In this document: in pieces, positions 1 through 6,814 of the stretch | Layout of the letters: each line of letters opens with the position of its first letter | Position numbering within the stretch: the stretch's first letter is position 1 | DNA from: a virus | DNA length: 30,102 bases | IMG/VR virus record: IMGVR_UViG_3300044681_000202 | Location: 1-30,102 of that record | Strand: one strand, 5' to 3' | Made by a program: the position numbers and the translations under genes | The notes under the pieces: generated by a model | Databases searched by the model: none | Told to the model about the DNA's origin: nothing | The model's input: the letters and a program-made list of their open reading frames with translations, nothing else

Positions 1-1
1 G

Positions 2-607
2 AACCTTTCATACTTTCCGTCCAACCAACAGCGTTGGCAGGTACAGATTTATGGTTACTTGCTATCTAAGAATGGCTATGAAGTTAAGACAGTTAACCTG
101 GTAGCAATCGCACGTGATGGTGCTGAGAAGGATGTCAAGGTACATACAGAACCTTACGATGAGACGATGGCGCTGGCTGCTTTATCGTGGCTAGAGAATG
201 TCAAGAACTCTAAAGAGTTGCCACCACCTGAGAAGGATGCTAGTTTCTGCAAAGACTATTGCCAGTACTACGATGCCACTGAGCAGATGGGTTGCGGTGG
301 TCTAAAGAAAGAACGTATCGTCCTTAGTGAAGTCGTGATTGAGGACGAAGAAGTTGACAGGCACGCACTGCACTACTTACAGTTAGACAGCAAGATAAAG
401 GAGCTGGAGAAGGAACGAGATTCCCTGAAGGCAAGCCTTGAAGGTGCTACCGGAACTACTGCAAGTGGAGTAGAAATCAGTTGGACAACAGTTAAAGGTC
501 GTGAGACTGTAGACGCAAAAGAGGTTGAGAAACTTCTAGGGTTTGTTCCCAAGATTGTTGGTAACGAATCAGTAAGACTAAATATCAAACCAAGTGGAGG
601 AAAGTAA
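2..607 (+). CDS. Cas4/RecB-like PD-(D/E)XK nuclease, 5' end cut off
   Basis: The reading frame is open from base 2, so the start and probably the catalytic core lie left of the window. The visible part begins with a tract containing QVQIYGYLL, which resembles the conserved Q-x-x-x-Y helix after the active site of RecB/Cas4-type nucleases. Further on is a Cys cluster (FCKDYCQYY, then GCGG) like the C-terminal iron-sulfur cysteines of Cas4-like exonucleases. The C-terminal third is a charged helix followed by a small domain. Such exonucleases act in recombination and DNA end processing. The next gene starts directly after the stop codon. The family call rests on these two motifs only; the acidic catalytic residues are not in view. 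Confidence 0.6.
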   Translation, partial: NLSYFPSNQQRWQVQIYGYLLSKNGYEVKTVNLVAIARDGAEKDVKVHTEPYDETMALAALSWLENVKNSKELPPPEKDASFCKDYCQYYDATEQMGCGGLKKERIVLSEVVIEDEEVDRHALHYLQLDSKIKELEKERDSLKASLEGATGTTASGVEISWTTVKGRETVDAKEVEKLLGFVPKIVGNESVRLNIKPSGGK

Positions 608-994
608 ATGGCTGCAAACGAAAACACAAAGTTCCAAATCAACTACAAGTTGGTTGATGGAACTCTTATCAATCTTTACGCATCAGATGTGCGCGATCTT
701 GAGACAGGTCTTACTGACCTAGCAATGGTCGCAGCTTTGATTAAGTCAACATCATCTGAACTATCAGGTGGTAACGCTACTGCTACTGCAGTGCAGAACA
801 TTCAGGCACAGTTCAATGCAACACCAGTTGCAGTAACCAGTACTGGACAGGATGCAGCATCTGCTACCAAAATGTGTAAGCACGGAGTGATGGCCTTTAA
901 GACAGGTACTTCAGCCAAGGGTCCTTGGCAAGGTTATATGTGTGCAGCACCTAAGGGTGCGCCAGATAAGTGCGAGACTATCTGGGTTCGCTAG
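608..994 (+). CDS. Conserved phage protein with C-terminal zinc-ribbon-like domain
   Basis: A 128-residue protein whose ATG follows the upstream stop codon directly. The first 90 residues have no motif I recognise. The last 40 contain three cysteines spaced MCKHG, YMCAAP and KCETIW, around a Gly/Trp-containing turn, which looks like a small metal-binding treble-clef or zinc ribbon. A short nucleic-acid-binding role next to a nuclease and a replication ATPase would fit, but function is not shown by the sequence. Translation is probably coupled to the upstream nuclease gene. Confidence 0.6.
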   Translation: MAANENTKFQINYKLVDGTLINLYASDVRDLETGLTDLAMVAALIKSTSSELSGGNATATAVQNIQAQFNATPVAVTSTGQDAASATKMCKHGVMAFKTGTSAKGPWQGYMCAAPKGAPDKCETIWVR

Positions 995-997
995 TGT

Positions 998-1264
998 ATG
1001 CGCGAGCCTTGGTTCTACGAGAACCCAAGCTGCGCTGAAATAGGTGGTGACTTTTGGTTTCCGGAAAAAGCCGATGGTCAGATGAACACCGTAGAGATGG
1101 TTATGGCAAAGTCTATTTGTCATACCTGTCCACACAAAGCTGAATGTGCAGAGTGGGGAATACATAACGAAGTACACGGAATCTGGGGCGGTCTAACACA
1201 ACAAGATCGCATACCAATCCAAAGAAGATTAAAAATTATCGTGAAGGGGGAGAGCGTTGCTTGA
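998..1264 (+). CDS. whiB: WhiB-family transcriptional regulator
   Basis: This 88-residue protein has the WhiB signature: Cys12, then Cys41-x2-Cys44-x5-Cys50, which bind a 4Fe-4S cluster, followed by the GIWGG turn (residues 61-65) and a basic C-terminal tail that would contact DNA. WhiB proteins bind region 4 of the principal sigma factor and redirect host RNA polymerase. Phage copies are known to compete with host WhiB proteins. The family is restricted to Actinobacteria and their phages, so it fixes the host phylum. It lies 3 bases after the preceding gene and overlaps the next by 8. The ATG start has only a weak ribosome binding site. Confidence 0.95.
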   Translation: MREPWFYENPSCAEIGGDFWFPEKADGQMNTVEMVMAKSICHTCPHKAECAEWGIHNEVHGIWGGLTQQDRIPIQRRLKIIVKGESVA

Positions 1265-2132
1265 CCTACAACGGGCGTGGGGTACTGTCCTCACTAAAGC
1301 AACGCCTCTTCCTGATGCCTGGAGTGGGTTAGCAGCCAAGCAGATTAAGTTCCGAAGGGGACAAGTCTGTATGGTTGCTGCCGCACCCAACGCTGGTAAG
1401 TCTATGTTTGCTTTGATATACGCGGTCAAGGCACAAAGACCTACGCTGTTCTTCTCAGCTGATACAGATACAACAACTGTAATGATGAGAGTAGCAGCGC
1501 ATACTAGCGGTCACAATCAAGTAACAGTCGAGCAGAATCTATCTGCAGACTCTCACTACTACGACAAACACTTTGATAAGTTAAGTCATATCAAGTGGGT
1601 CTTTGATTCTAGTCCGTCACTCGATGATATCGAGTTGGAGATTAAGGCATACGTAGAGTTGTACGGGCTGGCCCCTGAGTTGATCATCATAGATAACCTT
1701 ATGAATGTAGCTGCTGAGACAGACAACGAATGGGCTGGGCTTCGTGCAATTATGATGGAGTTACACGATATGGCACGCAAGACTGAAGCCTGCGTACTGG
1801 TACTGCACCACGTATCTGAGCAATCAGAGTACGGCAGTCCTACTGAGCCATCAGCACGACGTGCTATTCACGGTAAGGTTAGTCAATTACCAGCGTTAAT
1901 CCTTACACTGGGATACAACCCTGCTGCTGGTGAGTTAAAGGTAGCAGCGGTGAAGAACCGCTTTGGTCCACACGCAGCAGATGGCAAGGACTATGCCACC
2001 TTGTATGTGAACTATGGTTCTTGTCAGATAACAGATGGAAACTCGTATGGCGCTATGCTCGCAAGAGATGCACGTGCAGGTTATACTGGTGACTATATTG
2101 CTGAAGATGAATACGGAAGAGAGATAGCGTGA
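1257..2132 (+). CDS. RecA/DnaB-fold ATPase, probable replicative helicase or loader
   Basis: A 291-residue P-loop ATPase. Walker A is AAPNAGKS (42-49) and Walker B is LIIIDN (142-147). A conserved strand LVLHHVSE (181-188) matches the histidine-containing motif of DnaB- and RecA-like ATPases. It has only the ATPase domain, with no DnaB N-terminal collar, so it may be a single-domain helicase or a recombination/loader ATPase. The chosen TTG start overlaps whiB by 8 bases and follows a GGGGAG ribosome binding site. It sits upstream of the primase genes, which supports a replisome role. The exact biochemical activity is inferred. Confidence 0.8.
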   Translation: MLDLQRAWGTVLTKATPLPDAWSGLAAKQIKFRRGQVCMVAAAPNAGKSMFALIYAVKAQRPTLFFSADTDTTTVMMRVAAHTSGHNQVTVEQNLSADSHYYDKHFDKLSHIKWVFDSSPSLDDIELEIKAYVELYGLAPELIIIDNLMNVAAETDNEWAGLRAIMMELHDMARKTEACVLVLHHVSEQSEYGSPTEPSARRAIHGKVSQLPALILTLGYNPAAGELKVAAVKNRFGPHAADGKDYATLYVNYGSCQITDGNSYGAMLARDARAGYTGDYIAEDEYGREIA

Positions 2133-2287
2133 TGGCCAATACAGAGATGCAGTATTTAAGAAAAGAGATTAAGCAACTCAAGCAGGATATGACTAACCTG
2201 CTAATGGTATTGATTGATTTGAAGATTCTTAAAGTAAAGCTGGATGAGAACGGCAACGCTGTTTACGATACTGGTAAAGATGACTAG
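2132..2287 (+). CDS. Small coiled-coil peptide (51 aa)
   Basis: The ATG shares its first base with the stop codon of the ATPase gene (TGATG), and the end overlaps the next gene by 8 bases, so the frame is embedded in a translationally coupled string. The peptide has heptad-like spacing of hydrophobic residues between about 8 and 36 (YLRKEIKQLKQDMTNLLMVL), suggesting a short coiled coil, then a polar tail. It could be an oligomerisation partner of a neighbouring replication protein. I do not recognise a family. Confidence 0.65.
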   Translation: MANTEMQYLRKEIKQLKQDMTNLLMVLIDLKILKVKLDENGNAVYDTGKDD

Positions 2288-2744
2288 CGCATACGACAGA
2301 GCAAAAGGATCCATCTTTGAGACTGGTATCTTGAAGCTGTTTCGTACAATTAAAGGTGTCTTTGCTGAACGCCTCACCAGAGCGGGCAGTAAAGATGAGG
2401 GTGATATGGTTGTAATAATCGCGGGGCAGACATACATCCTCGAACTCAAGAACCGCAAGAAGCTAGACCTTCCGCAGTTCTGGAGAGAAGCCCAAGTTGA
2501 GGCGCTTAACTACGCAAAAGCACGTGGTATTGGGGAAGTGCCATTGCATTATGTTGTGGTTAAGCGTCGCAACGCGGGTCTTGAAAAGTCTTGGGTGGTC
2601 CAGGACTTAGAACAATGGTTAAAGGAGAAGACAATGCCAACACCACAAGGTGAAATTACTAGCACTGAAACTTGGAGCGAAGCTCCAGTAGAAGAAGTAG
2701 TAGAGGAGACAGCAGATGAGTCTGACGATACTGAACAGAATTGA
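2280..2744 (+). CDS. PD-(D/E)XK nuclease, Holliday-junction-resolvase-like
   Basis: A 154-residue protein using the ATG at 2280; an earlier in-frame start at 2244 would lengthen it but lies within the previous gene. It has the nuclease layout of an N-terminal Glu14, Asp42 in GSKDEGDM, and the Glu55-x-Lys57 pair in YILELKNRKK. This is the order seen in archaeal-type Hjc resolvases and VRR-NUC-like phage nucleases. It probably cleaves branched or flap DNA during replication and recombination. The C-terminal 35 residues are acidic and look unstructured. Which nuclease subfamily it belongs to cannot be decided by eye. Confidence 0.75.
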   Translation: MTSAYDRAKGSIFETGILKLFRTIKGVFAERLTRAGSKDEGDMVVIIAGQTYILELKNRKKLDLPQFWREAQVEALNYAKARGIGEVPLHYVVVKRRNAGLEKSWVVQDLEQWLKEKTMPTPQGEITSTETWSEAPVEEVVEETADESDDTEQN

Positions 2745-2919
2745 TATTGATATTGACTGGTACTTCTCAGCAGTATCAGTAGGCTTTACCATCCATAAAC
2801 GCGGCTTCCAGTTGTCGCTTATCTTCTTTGATATTAGCGTCTATTACTTCAGCCCTAAGTGGCGCGAGGCCACCAAAGCTCGCTATAAGAAGTTCCAAGA
2901 GGAAGTTGCGCAACTGTGA
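2716..2919 (+). CDS. Small hypothetical protein (67 aa)
   Basis: It starts inside the acidic tail of the preceding nuclease gene, overlapping by 29 bases, and its stop overlaps the next small gene by 4 bases. The protein has alternating hydrophobic and polar residues through the first 45 positions, as in a small beta domain (YFSAVSVGFTIHKRGFQLSL), then a basic helix. No family is recognised. The overlaps on both sides support a real coding frame. Confidence 0.55.
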   Translation: MSLTILNRIDIDIDWYFSAVSVGFTIHKRGFQLSLIFFDISVYYFSPKWREATKARYKKFQEEVAQL

Positions 2920-3074
2920 TTTGTTCGTACTGCATTAGGGCAGGAGAAGAGAATAGTGTGGGACACCTAAAACGTGCTGCACACTGGCACGATAAGTGCG
3001 ACATAAAGGGGTGTGTATGCCAGCACAAGACTGGTCCAGGGTACGTAAGAAGTCTAAGTTCAAAGGAAAAGTAG
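2916..3074 (+). CDS. Small zinc-finger protein (52 aa), actinophage type
   Basis: A GTG-initiated frame that overlaps the preceding stop codon (GTGA). It encodes a Cys/His-rich protein: Cys3-x2-Cys6 near the start, then HWHDKC (23-28) and CVCQH (33-37) followed by KTGPG. The regular spacing of eight possible ligands strongly suggests zinc binding, and similar short proteins are common in actinophages next to primase. Its end overlaps the primase zinc-domain gene by 58 bases in a different frame. Function unknown; DNA binding is plausible. Confidence 0.75.
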   Translation: MICSYCIRAGEENSVGHLKRAAHWHDKCDIKGCVCQHKTGPGYVRSLSSKEK

Positions 3075-3394
3075 ACGCCAACGACATCCCAATAGAACCA
3101 ATCATCCGATACTTCGGAGGAGAAGTACGAGAAGGTAAGTCAGCATCAGTGCGGTGCTGTCTACATTCTGATAGTAGAAGGTCAGCTGTCATCAATACCT
3201 ATGACAACCTGTACTTCTGCCATACCTGCGGTAAGGGAGGCAATGCCGCAAACATTGTTTGCCTCATAGAGAATTTGGAGTTTAACGATGGCCTCAAACG
3301 TGCAATCGAAATTGCTGCTGGAAGCGGCGCACAGATACGCTCAGCAAATAAGTCCGGAGGCTCTCGTCGCGCTCTCAGAACGTGGGATATCTGA
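3017..3394 (+). CDS. DNA primase, N-terminal CHC2-type zinc-binding part
   Basis: A 125-residue protein with the DnaG-type zinc module: Cys47-x2-His50 and Cys68-x2-Cys71 followed by GKGGNA, the usual sequence after the last cysteine pair. This domain recognises the single-stranded template for primer synthesis. The ATG at 3017 has an AAAGGGG ribosome binding site 5 bases upstream; an in-frame GTG at 2996 is less likely. The frame ends shortly after the zinc domain, and the catalytic part is encoded by the next, overlapping gene in the +1 frame. The two may act as separate subunits or be joined by frameshifting. Confidence 0.85.
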   Translation: MPAQDWSRVRKKSKFKGKVDANDIPIEPIIRYFGGEVREGKSASVRCCLHSDSRRSAVINTYDNLYFCHTCGKGGNAANIVCLIENLEFNDGLKRAIEIAAGSGAQIRSANKSGGSRRALRTWDI

Positions 3395-3938
3395 AGAGGT
3401 AGCTGCTCTTTATATGCTCGGTACTGTTACCGATCCTATGAATGGCCACGAACTCCACGATGGGTGGATATCTATTCCATACATCACTGCCCTTGGTCAC
3501 TGCGTAGGCTTTAAGTTTCGTAGGTTAGATGATGGCAAGCCTAAGTATGGCTCACCTACTGGGCAGAAGGCGCATCTATATAACGTCACTGACACTACAA
3601 TCTTAAGTAAACATATCGTTGTCTGCGAAGGTGAGTTGGATACAGTCATAGTCTCAGGTGTGCTTGGTATCCCAGCAGTAGGTGTACCTGGAGTACAGGC
3701 TTGGAAGCCACACTTTGCTAAGTTACTTAATGGTTATGACACTGTATACATTGTTGGAGACAATGACGTGAAGGAAGATGGCACCAACCCTGGAGCTGAG
3801 TTCTCTAAGCGTGTCCAACAAGAGGTATTAAACGGAACTATTATATCATTACCACCTAATATGGACATCAATGACTACTACTTAGCCTTCGGTGCGGAAG
3901 CAACAAAGACTCTGCTAGTAGGTGAGCAGATTGGATAA
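3288..3938 (+). CDS. DNA primase, TOPRIM catalytic part
   Basis: A 216-residue protein with a TOPRIM fold: Glu114 and Asp118 in CEGELD, and the metal-binding GDND (157-160). The segment before it (SERGISEEVAALYMLG, 30-45) matches the linker region of DnaG-type primases and starts within the 107-base overlap with the upstream frame. Together the two genes equal a short phage primase lacking a helicase-binding C-terminus. The ATG at 3288 has no strong ribosome binding site, so expression may depend on coupling or frameshifting from the zinc-domain gene. Confidence 0.85.
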   Translation: MASNVQSKLLLEAAHRYAQQISPEALVALSERGISEEVAALYMLGTVTDPMNGHELHDGWISIPYITALGHCVGFKFRRLDDGKPKYGSPTGQKAHLYNVTDTTILSKHIVVCEGELDTVIVSGVLGIPAVGVPGVQAWKPHFAKLLNGYDTVYIVGDNDVKEDGTNPGAEFSKRVQQEVLNGTIISLPPNMDINDYYLAFGAEATKTLLVGEQIG

Positions 3939-3944
3939 GAGCGA

Positions 3945-4346
3945 ATGGCAACAGATGATACAGATTTTGCATACTATGGGCTTTCAAATCCTAGAGATCA
4001 ATATGGAGACAGAGACTTTAGTAGTGCGCCCTATACCGACAAGGTAGATGAGGCATTTGTTGCAGACGTCTGGCGTATTATGGATACAGCTGGCAACTTG
4101 CTTATCCGTAAGCATCACGACTACGGCCCGAAGAATATAGCGCACTCACCAGGTGGACCACTCAATGGTCTACGTGTGCGTATGTGGGACAAGATTGCTC
4201 GCATCAATAACCTATTAGACTCAGGCGTTAAGCCTAGTAATGAGTCGTTGCGTGATTCATATTTAGACCTACTTAACTACTCGGCTATTGCAATGATGGT
4301 ACTCGATGGAGTATGGCCAGAAGTTCCGGAAAGTAACTGTGACTGA
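3945..4346 (+). CDS. Nmad1/DUF1599-type nucleotide-modification-associated protein
   Basis: A 133-residue protein with the conserved pattern LLIRKHHDYGPKN (52-64), then RVRMWDKIARINNLL (77-91) and ESLRDSYLDLLNY (100-112). These charged motifs characterise the DUF1599 (nucleotide modification associated domain 1) family, an all-helical fold related to MazG/dUTPase-like pyrophosphatases. Members often occur in phages; their activity on nucleotides is suspected rather than proven. It begins 6 bases after the primase stop and overlaps the following sigma-like gene by 8 bases. Confidence 0.75.
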   Translation: MATDDTDFAYYGLSNPRDQYGDRDFSSAPYTDKVDEAFVADVWRIMDTAGNLLIRKHHDYGPKNIAHSPGGPLNGLRVRMWDKIARINNLLDSGVKPSNESLRDSYLDLLNYSAIAMMVLDGVWPEVPESNCD

Positions 4347-4971
4347 ACTACACCCATCTGTTTATGACATAGTGCCTAGCGTTGCTAGCAATGTGTATAA
4401 GAATTACAGGAAGTTTGTTGAGCGTGATGACGTCAAGCAAGAGTGTTTGCACTGGGCTATGACTCGTGCTGTCTATATCAACGAGCAGTTAGGTGAAGAG
4501 GATACAGACAAGCGCAGACATAACGAGCAGAAGATAGCGTGGCAGATGAAGCGTGCAGCTGAACGCTACTGTCGCAAGGAGAAGGCTCACAAGTCTGGCT
4601 ACCAGTTGGGGGACGAGGCATACTACGAGAGCGCAACGCTGGCGCAGTTGCTTCCCTTTGTTATTGCATCAGTACTAGATGGCACAGTGCTAGAGCAAGC
4701 ACAAGAGATGATTCAAGATGGTATGCCTAAGGGTTCATCAAGCCCAGCAGAAGGTGGCAACCTGCTTGCTACACTGATTGATATTAAGAAGGCCTACGTT
4801 GAACTAGAAGAAGAGGATCAGCGCATACTTACGTTGCGCTACCACGAGAACCTTACCCTTGCACAGATAGGCGTAGCCTTGGGTTGTCACTTCACTACTG
4901 CAGACCGCAGATGTAACAGTGCAATGCGACACCTAAATAATCTACTCGGTGGAACCAGTCCGTACAAGTGA
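4339..4971 (+). CDS. Sigma-70 region 4-like transcription factor
   Basis: A 210-residue protein from a GTG with GGAAAG just upstream; an ATG at 4306 in the same frame would add 11 residues but lies deeper in the previous gene. The C-terminal 50 residues (EEEDQRILTLRYHENLTLAQ, then IGVALGC and RRCNSAMRHL) have the layout of a sigma region 4 helix-turn-helix, which contacts the -35 element. The N-terminal half is helical and charged, without a clear region 2. It may be a phage sigma-like factor or a regulator that borrows the region 4 fold. Together with WhiB it suggests redirection of host RNA polymerase. Confidence 0.65.
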   Translation: MTELHPSVYDIVPSVASNVYKNYRKFVERDDVKQECLHWAMTRAVYINEQLGEEDTDKRRHNEQKIAWQMKRAAERYCRKEKAHKSGYQLGDEAYYESATLAQLLPFVIASVLDGTVLEQAQEMIQDGMPKGSSSPAEGGNLLATLIDIKKAYVELEEEDQRILTLRYHENLTLAQIGVALGCHFTTADRRCNSAMRHLNNLLGGTSPYK

Positions 4972-5351
4972 ACGAGTTAATACTCTTTGACTTTCTTAAG
5001 CTCAATCTCTACCCAGATTTAGAGCGTGCGCCTGGTATCTATGATGCCTTCGATTGTACTAGCGCAAAGGCCGGTCACTTCATCGAGTTGAAGTGTCGCC
5101 AAACCCATTATTCTACGCTACTTATAGAGCAGATGAAGTATCGCAAGCTCATCACGCAGGCATACCACCGCGACCTTCTGCCCTTCTATATCAATAGCAC
5201 ACCGCTTGGCATCTACTCCTTTGATCTTACAGAGATAGACGAGCCTGAATGGTTTGTCCACCCAATGCCAGCGACTACAGAGTTTGAGAACACCACCAAG
5301 GTTGATAAGATAGTAGGGTATTTAGATGTGGAAGATGCGGTGAAGTTATGA
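4968..5351 (+). CDS. Putative PD-(D/E)XK-like phage protein
   Basis: A 127-residue protein from a GTG that overlaps the preceding stop (GTGA). Residues 28-41 contain DAFDCTSAKAGHFIELKCRQ-like spacing, with an acidic residue about 10 before the Glu-x-Lys pair, as in small PD-(D/E)XK nucleases; a helix with QMKYRKL follows. This arrangement is suggestive but minimal. It overlaps the next zinc-ribbon gene by 4 bases. Alternative: a structural or inhibitory protein without nuclease activity. Confidence 0.5.
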   Translation: MNELILFDFLKLNLYPDLERAPGIYDAFDCTSAKAGHFIELKCRQTHYSTLLIEQMKYRKLITQAYHRDLLPFYINSTPLGIYSFDLTEIDEPEWFVHPMPATTEFENTTKVDKIVGYLDVEDAVKL

Positions 5352-5521
5352 CCTATGACTATGAGTGTACTAAGTGCAAGAACAGTTACACTGTTGAACG
5401 CAGTATGTATGACACAGAGGTACTACCAGTATGCGTTGACTGCCACGAGTCTATGACTCGCGTGTGGGCAGTAGGCGGTATCACATTCAAGGGTGACGGG
5501 TTCTATGTCAACGGCGGATAA
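5348..5521 (+). CDS. FmdB-type zinc ribbon protein (57 aa)
   Basis: ATGA overlap with the preceding gene gives a clear start. The protein opens YDYECTKC and has a second pair CVDC about 20 residues later, followed by a Gly-rich tail (VGGITFKGDGFYVNGG). This is the layout of the FmdB putative regulatory zinc ribbons, including the typical FKGxGFY ending. The biochemical role of the family is not established. It overlaps the methyltransferase gene by 17 bases. Confidence 0.8.
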   Translation: MTYDYECTKCKNSYTVERSMYDTEVLPVCVDCHESMTRVWAVGGITFKGDGFYVNGG

Positions 5522-6086
5522 GTACCCGAACTGGTTTGCTCAAGCGGCGCAGTATAACTTTGATGCACTACTGCAAGAGTTTGTAGGTAAAAATGATTTG
5601 TGCTTCTTGCAATTAGGTGCATACACTGGCGATGCTAGCGTGTGGATTATAGAGAACATATTCACTGGTAGTAACTGTATCTTGATGGATGTTGATACTT
5701 GGAAAGGTAGCAAGGAACTTGCTCACGAAGAGATGGACTTTGATGACGTCTTTGCTACATATAGAAATAAAGTAAAGCCATATAATAAAATTCTTTGGAA
5801 GCAGATAGATACCTTCACATTCCTAACTTCATATAATTATATTAAAGAGTATGACTTCATCTACATAGACGCAGACCATACAACTGCTGGTGTACTCATA
5901 GATGCTGAGCTGTCTTGGCCACTGCTAAAGTCTGGTGGCATACTAGCCTTTGATGATTACGAGTGGGGCAGTAATCTTCCTATGCACTTACGCGCTAAGC
6001 CTGGCATTGATCTCTTCCTCCTTCGCCACGAAGGGCAGTACGAATTGCTTGTTAAGAATCAACAAGTTTGGATTAGAAAGCTGTAA
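5505..6086 (+). CDS. Class I SAM-dependent methyltransferase
   Basis: A 193-residue protein with the Rossmann-type methyltransferase layout. Motif I is LQLGAYTGDA (35-44), an acidic residue ends the next strand (ILMDVDTW, 59-66), and the later strand carries IDADH (121-125) and GGILAFDDYEW (144-154), as in the Methyltransf_24 group. Substrate is unknown; small molecules, glycans or nucleic acid are all possible. The ATG at 5505 is preferred over a GTG at 5493. It is the last rightward gene of this operon and its end overlaps the convergent gene at 6073 by 14 bases, with no terminator between. Confidence 0.8.
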   Translation: MSTADKYPNWFAQAAQYNFDALLQEFVGKNDLCFLQLGAYTGDASVWIIENIFTGSNCILMDVDTWKGSKELAHEEMDFDDVFATYRNKVKPYNKILWKQIDTFTFLTSYNYIKEYDFIYIDADHTTAGVLIDAELSWPLLKSGGILAFDDYEWGSNLPMHLRAKPGIDLFLLRHEGQYELLVKNQQVWIRKL

Positions 6087-6363
6087 CAGCGTCCAATCTT
6101 TTGAGCGTGGATTTGGCACTGGCTTCAAGGTCTACCATCATCTGTTCATCTTCAGTTCTACGACTGTTATTAAAGTAGGTGGCATAGAATTCTGCATCGC
6201 TGTATATATCAGACCAAGCCTCTTCATCAAGCTGAACAGTGACGTAGATTTTATTGCGCTTCAATTCAATAGATGATGGTGAGCAATCACGATTCTTATG
6301 GTCTAACCAGAACTTAAGTGGTAGCTCTACTGTTACTGGGTATTGCTTTGCCTCTTTGATCAT
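6073..6363 (-). CDS. Hypothetical protein, convergent to the methyltransferase
   Basis: A 96-residue protein using the ATG at 6363. An upstream GTG at 6420 in the same frame would place the start before the likely transcription start, because an extended -10 box lies at 6413-6405. The protein begins MIKEAKQYPVTVELPLKFWL and later has KIYVTVQLDEEAWSDIY, so probably a small beta/alpha fold with an acidic C-terminal helix. No family recognised. It has its own promoter and lies beyond the double hairpin that ends the leftward small-gene module, so it is probably a separate transcript. Confidence 0.65.
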   Translation of the reverse strand: MIKEAKQYPVTVELPLKFWLDHKNRDCSPSSIELKRNKIYVTVQLDEEAWSDIYSDAEFYATYFNNSRRTEDEQMMVDLEASAKSTLKRLDAVTAF

Positions 6364-6404
6364 TTCAATATCCAATCTGCTACATATTTTGTAGCTCTGG
6401 GAGT

Positions 6405-6413
6405 AGTATATCA
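6405..6413 (-). promoter_or_regulatory. Extended -10 promoter for the 6073-6363 gene
   Basis: Read leftward the bases are TGATATACT, an extended -10 element (TGn followed by TATACT, five of six matches to consensus). No good -35 box is present at the normal distance, which is typical of extended -10 promoters. Initiation would fall near 6398, giving a leader of about 35 bases before the ATG at 6363. The same TGnTATACT form occurs before the gene at 29188. Confidence 0.5.
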
Positions 6414-6483
6414 AATGCACTTTTCAACCACTACCACATTTGGTGTAAGCCTGAACGGCGACACTCCCGAAAAACAATTAGAC

Positions 6484-6512
6484 TTGACAGTATAAATCAA
6501 TTACTTTAGAAA
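6484..6512 (+). promoter_or_regulatory. Possible rightward promoter running into the double hairpin
   Basis: A perfect TTGACA (6484-6489) is followed after 17 bases by TAGAAA (6507-6512), a moderate -10. Initiation would be near 6519, at the 5' edge of a strong hairpin, and would give an RNA antisense to the leftward small genes. It could be chance; no gene on this strand starts nearby. Confidence 0.35.
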
Positions 6513-6515
6513 GCA

Positions 6516-6563
6516 CTAACCCCCACCGGAAAGAGTAACGGTGAGGGTTAGCTCCGTTAGGAG
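6516..6563. terminator. Double hairpin at the end of the leftward small-gene module
   Basis: Arms CTAACCCCCACCG (6516-6528) and CGGTGAGGGTTAG (6539-6551) pair over 13 positions with one mismatch around a 10-base loop. Directly next to it CTCC (6552-6555) pairs with GGAG (6560-6563) across a GTTA loop. It lies 8 bases past the stop codon of the last leftward small gene, the place for a terminator, but has no T-run on either strand. Actinobacterial terminators often lack one. It could also stabilise RNA ends. Confidence 0.55.
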
Positions 6564-6570
6564 GGCTTGC

Positions 6571-6732
6571 TTATTGTAACACAGATATTGCAACGTGGCA
6601 GGGGTCGCCACCATCATCCCATTCTTCGCGTTCTTCCTCCGTCATATACTCATAGTTGCCTTCGTGGGTAGCGCAGTAAGGCTTGCTTACCCAACCCATT
6701 CTGATCCCCAGTCTTAACCAGTATCTAAACAT
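6571..6732 (-). CDS. Small actinophage-type protein (53 aa)
   Basis: The protein contains WVSKPYCATHEG (residues 14-25), an acidic helix EEEREEWDDGGDPCHVAI, and ends at VLQ. The pair Cys20/His23 and Cys45/His46 could bind a metal. The combination YCxxHEG ... GGDPC is typical of short conserved actinophage proteins of unknown function. It overlaps the preceding 29-residue frame by 8 bases and is the last gene before the double hairpin. Confidence 0.75.
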   Translation of the reverse strand: MFRYWLRLGIRMGWVSKPYCATHEGNYEYMTEEEREEWDDGGDPCHVAISVLQ

Positions 6733-6814
6733 CAGTACCACCCTTTTCTGTCGCTGTGTCCGAGAGCGCTACACGAATCGCCTCGATAGCGGTGTTCTTT
6801 AATTTTAAGGCCAT
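6725..6814 (-). CDS. Very small peptide (29 aa) between two coupled genes
   Basis: The ATG lies inside the last codons of the endonuclease VII gene, and the stop overlaps the following 53-residue gene by 8 bases. The sequence starts MALKLKNTAIEAIRVALSD, an amphipathic helix. It may be a genuine micropeptide or a coupling frame that hands ribosomes to the next gene. Overlap on both sides is the only support. Confidence 0.45.
   Translation of the reverse strand: MALKLKNTAIEAIRVALSDTATEKGGTDV

Noticed and set aside
5950-6276. Plus-strand frame across the convergent junction of the methyltransferase and 6073-6363 genes
   Set aside because: It overlaps two better genes in other frames and has no recognisable motif or start signal.
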